Of a stretch of 18,299 bases of DNA, positions 1 to 6,491 are shown one piece after another; within the stretch, counting starts at the first letter, position 1; each line of letters begins with the position of its first letter. Position numbers and translations under genes: made by a program. The DNA is from CAZCFB01 sp964511535 (GTDB lineage: Bacteria; Myxococcota_A; Polyangia; GCA-2747355; CAZCFB01): assembly GCA_964511535.1 (NCBI GenBank), contig CAZEFW010000180.1:1-18299 (forward strand), given 5' to 3'. Below the pieces are notes generated by a model, which made no database searches, was not told the DNA's origin, and was given only the letters and a program-made list of their open reading frames with translations.

Positions 1-471
1 CCGCGGGTGGGCTGGCTCGCGGGCTGGCGCGGCGGGGAGGACGGCGCGCCGCTGGTGGACTTCGCGGGCAATGACCGCGGCACCCTGCCCGCCCGGTCCA
101 CGGTGCCCCTGGACCGGGCCTCGGCGGATGTAGCCGCGGAGCAGCGCCAGGGGGTGGTGCTGCTGTTCGAGGAGGGCGACCCGGCGCGGCCCCTGATCAT
201 GGGGCTGCTGCAGGAGGCGAGCGCGACGCCGCTGCTGGATCTGGTGCTGCAGGCCGACGGCGAAGAGGAGGCCCAGGAAACGCCCGCGCGGGAGGTCCAG
301 GTGGACGGCCGGCGGGTGGTGCTGCAGGGCGACGACGAGGTGGTGCTGCGCTGCGGCAAGGCCTCCATCACCCTGCGGCGCAACGGCAAGATCGTCATCC
401 GGGGCGCCTACCTTGTGTCCCGGGCCGAGGGCACCAACCGCATCCGCGGCGGCTCGGTGCAGATCAACTGA
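1..471 (+). CDS. DUF6484 domain protein, T6SS-associated (probably 5'-partial)
   Basis: The product resembles the DUF6484 family, small proteins encoded beside VgrG/PAAR genes in T6SS clusters. The conserved pattern is visible: a VGWLAGW start, then PLVDFAGN, LPARSTVPL, and FEEGDPARPLIMGLL around residues 50-70 of the visible frame, followed by a beta-rich C-terminus (VVLRCGKASITLRRNGKIVIRG) that looks like the repetitive end of a VgrG-type spike. The frame is open to the window edge. A GTG at base 7 could start it, but family members usually have a short N-terminal extension before the VG.L.G motif, so the true start is probably outside. Its TGA overlaps the next ATG by one base (TGATG), so the two are translationally coupled. 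The biochemical role is unknown; a part in spike assembly or cargo loading is inferred from context. The family call is from remembered motifs, not a search. Confidence 0.72.
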   Translation, partial: PRVGWLAGWRGGEDGAPLVDFAGNDRGTLPARSTVPLDRASADVAAEQRQGVVLLFEEGDPARPLIMGLLQEASATPLLDLVLQADGEEEAQETPAREVQVDGRRVVLQGDDEVVLRCGKASITLRRNGKIVIRGAYLVSRAEGTNRIRGGSVQIN

Positions 472-1781
472 TGCCGGACCGGGACGACGCGCGGCAGCTC
501 GAACTGCCGGTCATCTGGGACGTGGTGGAAGTGCACCTGGAGGAGGCGGGCATGCTCTGGTCCGCCTGGGAGGCGGCGCTGGAGGCGCCGGGGCTGACCC
601 TGGATGAGCTGTCGGCCTCAGACGAGGAGCGGCTGCTGGCGCACCTGGAGGGGCTGGTGGAGGGGGGGGCGCCGGTGGTCCGCGAGCGGCTGCTGCCCAC
701 GCTGGCCGACGAGGACGACCCGGAGCTGGTCTTCGCCGCTACCCTTGCCCTGCTGTGGGGCGGCGCCGAGGGGACCGCTGTGCAGCAGGTCATGGAGGCC
801 CTGTCTCTGGCGGAGGATGAAGCCGCCGAGGCCATGGCCCGTGCTCTGGAGTTGGCCCCGCACCCGGATGACGGCGCGGGGCTGCGGCCCTACCTGACCA
901 ACGAAGCTGCCAGGGCCAGGGGCGGCGCCCTGCGGGCCCTGAGCTTTCGCCGCGCCGACCTGTCCTCGTCCTTGCCAGCGCTGCTGGAAGACGACGACGC
1001 AGAGGTGCGACGGGCAGCCCTGGCATCGACCCGGAGCCCGGCCGGCGCGGCGCTCATGCCGCGGATCGCCCGGGCGCTGGAGGACCCCGACGCGCGCGTT
1101 CGACAGGCTGCCCTGGAGGCCGGCGTGGTCCACGGCCTGGAGCCTGCGCGCCAGCGATGCCGGGAGCTCGCGGAGGGCCCGGGGCAGCACCACGCCCTGC
1201 TGCTCATGGCCCTGCACGCAGGCACGGGCGCCCTGCCTGTCCTGGAGGGCGCCCTGGCTCGCGAGGAGGACCGCGAGGCTGCGCTGCTGGCCCTGGGGTA
1301 CCTGGGCACGCCGGGAGCGGTCGCGGTACTCCTTCACCACCTGGAGGGGCCCGAGCGCGCGGCCCGCCTCGCGGGCGAGGCCGTGGCCGCCATGGCCGGT
1401 CTCGACCTCGCGGCCCAGGCCATGGCCCTGGCCTCACCGGCAGTGGAGCCTGACGAGCCAGTGCCGCTGGAAGAGGAGGACCTGGACGCCGACCTGGTGC
1501 CCTCGCCAGTGGACCTGCTGCCTCTGCCCGATCCGGCCGCCATCGCGGGCTGGTGGGAGCAGAATCGCCAGCGGTTCAGCGACATCCAGCGGTACACCTC
1601 GGGCATGCCCGCCTCGGCGGAGGCTCACCGCGTGGCCCTGCTGCGCGCTCCCATGCGGCGCCGCCACACCATCGCCCTGGACCTGGCCATCCGCACCCGT
1701 GGGCGCATCTTCCCCGAGACCCGTGCCTGGGCCAGAGACCAGCTGCGGTCGCTCCGTGAGGCCGACTGGCCTGAAGGCTAG
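471..1781 (+). CDS. TIGR02270-family HEAT-repeat protein, T6SS-associated
   Basis: This 436-aa protein matches the TIGR02270 family in length, layout and neighbourhood. It opens with an LPVIWDVVEVHLEEAGMLW segment. A long run of alpha-helical HEAT-like repeats follows at about residues 60-310, with repeat cores such as LPALLEDDDAEVRRAALAS and IARALEDPDARVRQAALEA. An acidic linker comes next (EPDEPVPLEEEDLDADL, about 325-345), then a conserved C-terminal region with WWEQNRQRFSDIQRY and PMRRRHTIALDLAIRTRG. HEAT solenoids are protein-binding scaffolds; the family is known mainly from its association with T6SS loci, and its partner is not established. The start overlaps the previous stop. Its TAG lies in a CTAG that also supplies the stop of the convergent ketosynthase-like gene. 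No signal peptide or membrane segment is seen, so it is probably cytoplasmic. Confidence 0.8.
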   Translation: MPDRDDARQLELPVIWDVVEVHLEEAGMLWSAWEAALEAPGLTLDELSASDEERLLAHLEGLVEGGAPVVRERLLPTLADEDDPELVFAATLALLWGGAEGTAVQQVMEALSLAEDEAAEAMARALELAPHPDDGAGLRPYLTNEAARARGGALRALSFRRADLSSSLPALLEDDDAEVRRAALASTRSPAGAALMPRIARALEDPDARVRQAALEAGVVHGLEPARQRCRELAEGPGQHHALLLMALHAGTGALPVLEGALAREEDREAALLALGYLGTPGAVAVLLHHLEGPERAARLAGEAVAAMAGLDLAAQAMALASPAVEPDEPVPLEEEDLDADLVPSPVDLLPLPDPAAIAGWWEQNRQRFSDIQRYTSGMPASAEAHRVALLRAPMRRRHTIALDLAIRTRGRIFPETRAWARDQLRSLREADWPEG

Positions 1782-2854
1782 CCGGGCAACCGGTCCAGGA
1801 GCACCGCGGCCTGCTCACCGAGGTCTGACGAGCAGCAGGCCAGCGCTGGCCCGGAGGCGTATCCGCGCCCGAGGTTCCACACCGCCAACGCAACCAGCGC
1901 CGGGCCCGTGGCGGCGCCGAGGTCGCCGTGGCAATCCGCCGGGTGTTCCACGGCAAAGCCATCGGCCAGCCGGTCCTTGCAGCGGATGCTCGCCGTGCCC
2001 AGCTCCTTGGCCCAGTGATGCTCGCCGTTCATGCCCGAAAACACCGCGCCCACGGGCGGGCCATCGTGAGTGCGCAGCAGCTCGTTCCAGGTGGCGGCCA
2101 GGCCCTCGCCGGTGTAAGGTTCGGCCGAGCCCATGTGCCCGGGCTCGAAGCCCGTCGCCACGGAGCGCACCAGGCCAAGGGGTTCAAGCCCGGCCTCCTG
2201 CGCCCGCCCGAGGGTAGTCAGCAGCAGCAGGCCAGCCCCCTCCCCCGGCACGAAGCCGTCCATGTTCTCCTCGGTGCTCAGACGCTCAGCCTGGTCCAGC
2301 GCCTCGACCCGGCCCACATGCACGTGGGTGTCGCAGCCGCCGGCCAGCACCATCGCCGCGCCCCCGGACAGCAGGGCGCCCGCGGCTTCTCGCACAGCGA
2401 TCAGACCGGACGCGCGCCCCTTTGTGATGAACCGGGTCTCCTCGCGCTCCACCCACCCGCGAGCCGAAGGGACCAGGGCATCGAGCACCCTGCCAGGCTC
2501 CACACCGAGCAGCTCTCGCGGGTCGGGAAGGCCGAGCACCATCGGCACGGGCCGTCCAGCGCTGTTTTCCCCCAAAGCCGCCAGGGCCAGGGCCGCGAGC
2601 CGCCCGAGCCGCACCTCGACGTCAGCGGCCGCCACGTCGCCCGCCGGCTCCGTGGGTCCCGGCGCGTCAGGCAGCACCTCGTCCGGGAGCGTTGCCATGG
2701 TGGTCGGGGGAAACGCTAGCGTGTCCCAGGCCACCTCCCGGTACGCCGACACCCCCGCGCGCACCGCGGCTGCTGCCTGGGCCCAGCCCACGCCCAGGGG
2801 GGTGGCCAGCCCGACGCCGACGACCACCACCTCGTTGGGAGAGAGCATGCTCAC
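1778..2854 (-). CDS. Ketosynthase/thiolase-fold protein without the catalytic cysteine, T6SS-associated
   Basis: The fold is that of beta-ketoacyl synthases. It shows an N-terminal VVVVGVGLATPLGVGW strand-helix, SGLIAVREAAGALLSGGAAMVLAGGCDTH (about 149-177), the FVPGEGAG loop (201-208) and a C-terminal HGDLGAATG (309-317) equivalent to the K..GH..GAaG segment. At the usual active-site position, where functional enzymes have ACSSG or similar, this protein reads GRASG, with Arg147 in place of Cys. The His of the last motif survives (H309), but the C-terminal FGG.N loop is replaced by SDLGEQ. Condensing activity is therefore unlikely. Ketosynthase-like proteins of this kind sit beside DUF4150/DUF2169 genes in T6SS loci; their role is unknown. 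The start is GTG at 2854, or ATG two codons later at 2848, with GGAGG just upstream. Last gene of the five-gene minus-strand operon. Confidence 0.78.
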   Translation of the reverse strand: MSMLSPNEVVVVGVGLATPLGVGWAQAAAAVRAGVSAYREVAWDTLAFPPTTMATLPDEVLPDAPGPTEPAGDVAAADVEVRLGRLAALALAALGENSAGRPVPMVLGLPDPRELLGVEPGRVLDALVPSARGWVEREETRFITKGRASGLIAVREAAGALLSGGAAMVLAGGCDTHVHVGRVEALDQAERLSTEENMDGFVPGEGAGLLLLTTLGRAQEAGLEPLGLVRSVATGFEPGHMGSAEPYTGEGLAATWNELLRTHDGPPVGAVFSGMNGEHHWAKELGTASIRCKDRLADGFAVEHPADCHGDLGAATGPALVALAVWNLGRGYASGPALACCSSDLGEQAAVLLDRLPG

Positions 2855-2869
2855 AGGACCTCCGGAACC

Positions 2870-3250
2870 TCAGCCCGAGGTGTTCTTGTTGTTGTGGAAC
2901 AGCGGGTCGCCCAGGCGGCACACACCACGCCCCTCGAACTTGACGTCGAAGGAGTAGACCACGAACTCGGCCGGCCCCTTGACCGTGCCGCTGGCCACGC
3001 CCCCCGCGCTGCCCGCCTCGTCGCCGGTGGAGACGCAGTACTGCGCGCCCCGCACCATGGGCATGCACCCGTCGGTGGTCACGGTCCGCGGCCCCTTGAC
3101 CGTGTCGGCGGAGCGAGCCGAGTTCGGGTACGGGATCGGCACCGGCCCGGTGGGCGTGGGCGTCAGGCACACGTCCGGGAACACCACGCTCGTGCCGCCG
3201 CTCCCCCTGTGGGCGATGCCCCGTCCGTTGGCGTAAGTCGTGCTGCCCAT
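2870..3250 (-). CDS. DUF4150 PAAR-like T6SS spike-tip protein (stand-alone)
   Basis: This 126-aa protein is a compact DUF4150 (PAAR-like) domain. The diagnostic segments are VFPDVCLTPTP (23-33), GPVPIPYPN (35-43), VTTDGCMPMVRGAQY (57-71), STGDEAG (74-80), GGVASGTVKGPAEFVVYS (83-100), and a terminal R.GDPLFHNNKNT. PAAR and PAAR-like domains cap the VgrG trimer and sharpen the T6SS spike; effectors are often fused to them or recruited to them. This one has no C-terminal toxin extension, so any cargo must be encoded separately. The frame is open further upstream, but ATG at 3250 is chosen because a strong Shine-Dalgarno (GGGGAGGAGC) sits directly before it and the extra N-terminus lacks family sequence. 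It lies between the ketosynthase-like gene and the DUF2169 gene, the usual DUF2169-DUF4150 pairing. Confidence 0.88.
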   Translation of the reverse strand: MGSTTYANGRGIAHRGSGGTSVVFPDVCLTPTPTGPVPIPYPNSARSADTVKGPRTVTTDGCMPMVRGAQYCVSTGDEAGSAGGVASGTVKGPAEFVVYSFDVKFEGRGVCRLGDPLFHNNKNTSG

Positions 3251-3297
3251 GCTCCTCCCCGCGTGTCCTCCATCTTGCCAGCAGCGGTCGCGCGCCG

Positions 3298-4314
3298 CTA
3301 CGACATTGAGAGCTCCTGCAACGACACCTGCACCGCGCGGATCTTCAGCGCCTGCTTGTCGCACGGAAGCGACGCCCTCCAGAGCATGCTGAAGCGGCGC
3401 TCGCCTGGATCCAGGCGCACCTTCTCCAGCCAGAACGGCGGGCGCTCCAGCTCACGCCCCAGGGCCACCGTCGCCACCGGCCGGCATACGGGCAAGCTGA
3501 AGCGCAGCGGCCCGGCCAGCGACACGCCGGTCAACTGCACGGGCTCCCCCCCCTGAAGGTGCTGGGGGAAACTCAGACCGGCCGGGGCCACGCAGAAGAA
3601 TCGTGGATCGAAGTCAACGGGCAGCAGCGGCGCCCGCTCGCGCTGCCACGCCTCGTCGCAGGTCCCGACGAACCCGACGCGGGGCTGCCACGAGGGCGCC
3701 ACCGGGCCGAAGCACGCGGGCGCCGGGCAGTCGCCAGGGGTTCGCAGCAGCTGCCCCGGATCCTCCAGGTTGGGCAGCGGCGAGCCGACCGCGCCCGACG
3801 GGACGCCGCTCCACATCCCCACGCCCACGGGGTTGCGCTCATCGTGCGCGACGACTCCGCCGTCCGATCCCCTGACCACGCCACCGAACGCTCGCTCGAA
3901 GACCAGCGGCATGCTGGCGAATGGCCGAGGGCGGCCCGGCTGGACCCCGTTGACCCCGTTGACCCACTGCCGGTCGCCGAACACGCGCACCGCCCTGCCC
4001 CGCCCCGCCACCGACACCGAGGCGTCCAGCTTTTCCACCTGCCTCCCCCCCGGCGCGACGGCCTCGCCGATAAGCACGACGTCCGTGCCCTGCCGGGTCG
4101 GGTGCACCTCGGCCGCCTGGATCAGGCTCGAAGCCCCTGGTTCCGCGAGGTAGGCGTCGGCCGTGGCCACTGGTTCCTGCTCCGCGGCCTGCTGGACCCC
4201 CTCGTCGTGGCTGAAGGTTGCCTTGAGCACAATGTTCAGCGTGTCCACCCCCGCCGGGTCCGGGAGGACCGACAGGTGGGTCACGAACGGTGTCTGGTTA
4301 TCGAGCTGGAGCAT
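3298..4314 (-). CDS. DUF2169 domain protein, probable T6SS effector/PAAR adaptor
   Basis: The 338-aa product carries the conserved elements of DUF2169: an N-terminal NQTPFVTHLSVLPDPAGVD followed by VLKATF (about 6-34), PTRQGTDVVLIGEAVAPGG (72-90), FERAFGG (139-145) and ERNPVGVG (159-166). In characterised systems (for example Agrobacterium), DUF2169 proteins act as adaptors needed to load DUF4150-containing effectors onto the VgrG spike. Here it is encoded 47 bp upstream of a DUF4150 gene, so the same job is inferred for that protein and its cargo. There is no signal peptide or membrane segment, consistent with cytoplasmic assembly. The start at 4314 has only a weak, distant GAGG. It is supported by the family's N-terminus and by the 27-bp gap from the preceding gene, which suggests transcription as part of the operon. 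Confidence 0.85.
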   Translation of the reverse strand: MLQLDNQTPFVTHLSVLPDPAGVDTLNIVLKATFSHDEGVQQAAEQEPVATADAYLAEPGASSLIQAAEVHPTRQGTDVVLIGEAVAPGGRQVEKLDASVSVAGRGRAVRVFGDRQWVNGVNGVQPGRPRPFASMPLVFERAFGGVVRGSDGGVVAHDERNPVGVGMWSGVPSGAVGSPLPNLEDPGQLLRTPGDCPAPACFGPVAPSWQPRVGFVGTCDEAWQRERAPLLPVDFDPRFFCVAPAGLSFPQHLQGGEPVQLTGVSLAGPLRFSLPVCRPVATVALGRELERPPFWLEKVRLDPGERRFSMLWRASLPCDKQALKIRAVQVSLQELSMS

Positions 4315-4341
4315 TGCGCCGCGCCTGTGCCTCGCCAGTCA

Positions 4342-5127
4342 TCACCGCACGATGACCCATTCGCCCCGGATCCTGGCCGCGAAAACGGGGATGCCGAAGC
4401 CGGTCCCCGACGGGCGATGCAGGGCCATGATGGTGAAGGGCTGCCCCTGCCGCGTGACCTGCACAACCTGCCTGTCCTCGTGGGGCCGCAGGGCCAGGTG
4501 CTCCTCGCCCACCGGCGCGAAGTCCAGCGTCCCCAGCCCAAACATGTCGCGGTAGCCCTCGAGCACCGCCGCCTTGATCCGCCTCTCCGGTTTGCCCTCG
4601 GCCCGCGCCTCCTCGGCGTAGCGATACGAGAGCAGCTGATATGCCTCGTCCGCTTGCGCAGTGGCCAGCGCCCGCTGCAGCTCGGCCACCCTCGCGAAGA
4701 TCTCCTGCCTGTCCCAGCTCCCCAGAGCGTGGACCACCTCGGCCTCCTGCCATAGCTGCGTGGGTGGCGGCACCTCCACCTCGAACGCCTCCTGCAGCGT
4801 CGCGGGGTAGTCCTCCTCCCGGTCCAGGTGGGCCGACGGCGGCCAAACCACCCGGGCGAGCACGCGCCCTGGCTTCGGGCGCTCCGAGGCCGGATCGGCG
4901 ATAAACAGCTCCGCCTCCATCGACGCGCGTCCGGCTACGAACTCTTGCTCCTCGGGCCAACTCAGCTCCACCGCCAGCGTGTTCTCCCGGGCCTTGATCC
5001 AGGTATCCACCGGGTCGATCACCGCGATGCCCTCGGCGTCAGGGTCCACCACGGTGCGCGTGTCATTGACGCTGACGACCGAGGCCGCCCCGAGGGCCCG
5101 GACCTGCAGAAAAAATCGTCTCGTCAC
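4342..5127 (-). CDS. Hypothetical protein in the T6SS cargo operon (possible NTF2-like C-terminus)
   Basis: I do not recognise a named family. The 261-aa protein has an N-terminal beta-rich half (about 1-95) with RALGAASVVSVND and ENTLAVELSW, which reads like a small beta-sandwich. A helical stretch (about 135-190) is rich in Ala and Glu and centred on AELQRALATAQADEAYQLLS. The end is an antiparallel sheet closing with ARIRGEWVIVR. The C-terminal half (helices, then strands ending in a GEW.IVR) resembles NTF2-like folds, but this is a visual impression only. No signal peptide or membrane segment is visible. It starts at GTG in a GTGA overlap with the stop of the preceding beta-rich gene, so it is translationally coupled to it. 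That tight pairing next to DUF2169/DUF4150 makes a cargo partner (chaperone or immunity protein) possible; this is inference. Confidence 0.6.
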   Translation of the reverse strand: MTRRFFLQVRALGAASVVSVNDTRTVVDPDAEGIAVIDPVDTWIKARENTLAVELSWPEEQEFVAGRASMEAELFIADPASERPKPGRVLARVVWPPSAHLDREEDYPATLQEAFEVEVPPPTQLWQEAEVVHALGSWDRQEIFARVAELQRALATAQADEAYQLLSYRYAEEARAEGKPERRIKAAVLEGYRDMFGLGTLDFAPVGEEHLALRPHEDRQVVQVTRQGQPFTIMALHRPSGTGFGIPVFAARIRGEWVIVR

Positions 5128-6335
5128 GACCCGGCTCCTCCGGTATTGCCGGCGGCGGCGGTGTCAGGAGGCCAGAGCCGCCTGGGGCCGGGCCGGTACA
5201 GGTCGGCCCCGTCCCACACGGTCCAGGTGTTGGTCCGCTCCGTGCTGAAGATGTGCGCCGCCCGGGTGCGGACCACCATGTGGAGCTTCAGCGGGAGCAT
5301 CTCAACGCCCGGCGAGTAGTAGAGGCCCGCTTGCTGCACCGCGAGGGTGCCCTCGCCGCGGATGCCGCAGGTGCCTCCGGCGGTGAGGCTCAAGGAGAGG
5401 ATCTGGTCGCTCCCCAGCCGGGCCGCGACGTCCAGGGTGCCGGTGCCGGTCAGCGCCATTGTCACCGCCCCCCGCGCCTCGATCTTGCCGGCCGCGTAGG
5501 TGCGCGACTCGAGCTTGCCGGTGAAGCTCCCTTCCAATGCAACCCCCACGCCCACGAGGATATCGGCCAGGTGCCGCCCGATTAGCCTGGTGATGCCAGG
5601 CGGGATGCCCACGGTCATGCCCGCCGCGGACAGCAGGCTCACCTCCACCCGCACCCCAATCTTCAGGATCGGGTCGATGCCGAACTCGCCAGCGAAGGCG
5701 AAATATGCGCGCCAGGTGGCGGGGTCCTCCTCCCACCCCCAGCTCAGGCTGGCCGAGCCGCTCGGCCCCTGCACCTGGAGCTTCACGTCGGCGGGCGAGG
5801 CGTGGCAGACCTTGCCCAGGAACTTGTTGACCCCGCCCACCAGCTTCTCCACCAGGTCGTACTTCGGGTCCAGCGAGAGGGTGGCCTCGTAGCGCTCGGT
5901 GGGGAAGACGTCCACGTCCACCGACAGCGTGGAGTCATCGCCCCCCTTGCCAGTGATCACGTGAGTGACCGGGGCGACCTCCAGGGGCCAGAGGCACTCT
6001 TCCAGGTCAGGGGGGTCGAGGGAAAAGGTGACGGGGGCGCTCTGCCAGGACGGGTTCTCGTCGGGCCCGGCGCAGCTGGCCTGCTTGCTGCCGCCCCCGT
6101 CCATGGTTTGCACGGTGGCGGCCACCTGATCCTCACCGCCGAACTCCTTGTCCAGGCTGAACTCGAGCCCCGGTGCCTTCAGCTCCGCACTATCGCTGAG
6201 CGTCCTCTCCGGGACGACCTGCAGGCGTTGACTCGAGGACCGGCCATGCCCACAGCGCACCACGAGCGACTTGATGGCGGACGGGTGGCTCGACAGCTTC
6301 GGCAGGACCGCTTTTGTGCCCTCCCCGATCTCCAT
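5124..6335 (-). CDS. Hypothetical beta-rich protein, candidate T6SS cargo
   Basis: No family is recognised. From ATG 6335 the product is 403 aa. The N-terminal third has cysteine-containing loops (C28, C88, C114). The middle has a WGWEEDPATWRAYFAFAGEFG segment (199-219) and a hydrophobic, glycine-rich stretch at about 224-270 with MTVGIPPGITRLIG and DILVGVGVALEGS. The remainder is alternating short beta strands (about 270-360) such as VTMALTGTGTLDVAARL. It ends in a Pro/Gly-rich tail. There is no signal peptide. It is the first gene of the minus-strand operon that contains DUF2169 and DUF4150, the position often held by cargo; the glycine-rich amphipathic core could suit a membrane-active protein, but this is speculation. 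The frame extends to an ATG at 6395. I prefer 6335 because the added 20 residues are Arg/His-rich and look non-coding, and AGGAGG lies upstream (about 13 nt away, longer than ideal). Confidence 0.6.
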   Translation of the reverse strand: MEIGEGTKAVLPKLSSHPSAIKSLVVRCGHGRSSSQRLQVVPERTLSDSAELKAPGLEFSLDKEFGGEDQVAATVQTMDGGGSKQASCAGPDENPSWQSAPVTFSLDPPDLEECLWPLEVAPVTHVITGKGGDDSTLSVDVDVFPTERYEATLSLDPKYDLVEKLVGGVNKFLGKVCHASPADVKLQVQGPSGSASLSWGWEEDPATWRAYFAFAGEFGIDPILKIGVRVEVSLLSAAGMTVGIPPGITRLIGRHLADILVGVGVALEGSFTGKLESRTYAAGKIEARGAVTMALTGTGTLDVAARLGSDQILSLSLTAGGTCGIRGEGTLAVQQAGLYYSPGVEMLPLKLHMVVRTRAAHIFSTERTNTWTVWDGADLYRPGPRRLWPPDTAAAGNTGGAGS

Positions 6336-6437
6336 GACGCCCGTGGGCCCTCCTTCTCGACGGCGGTGACGCGATGCTATGTCACGGTGCGCCAAACGGC
6401 AACCCGAAGAAGGAGCGACCCATTCCCGAGGGCGCGC

Positions 6438-6467
6438 TTGTCAAGCTGATCGAAGAGGTGAAACAAT
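6438..6467 (+). promoter_or_regulatory. Candidate sigma70-type promoter upstream of the pseudokinase operon
   Basis: TTGTCA (6438-6443, five of six matches to TTGACA) is followed after 18 bases by AACAAT (6462-6467, four of six matches to TATAAT). Transcription would begin near 6474, giving a leader of about 18 bases that contains the GAGGA ribosome site (6481-6485) of the gene starting at 6492. It lies in the 156-bp gap between divergent operons. No convincing matching promoter for the minus-strand operon was seen. Chance matches are possible. Confidence 0.33.
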
Positions 6468-6491
6468 GCTCCTCTATCTTGAGGACAGCGC

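Noticed and set aside
1928..2719. Long plus-strand open frame opposite the ketosynthase-like gene
   Set aside because: It is antisense to a frame with clear family motifs; its composition is His/Gln/Arg-rich with no recognisable domain. Such shadows are expected at this GC content.
3559..4755. 398-codon plus-strand open frame opposite the DUF2169 and 261-aa genes
   Set aside because: It spans the boundary of two supported minus-strand genes, is Arg/Pro/His-rich, and shows no motif or ribosome site.
6335..6395. Upstream ATG of the beta-rich operon-leading gene
   Set aside because: The extra 20 residues are Arg/His-rich and would use up much of the divergent intergenic region. The ATG at 6335 has AGGAGG upstream, although the spacing is long, so some doubt remains.
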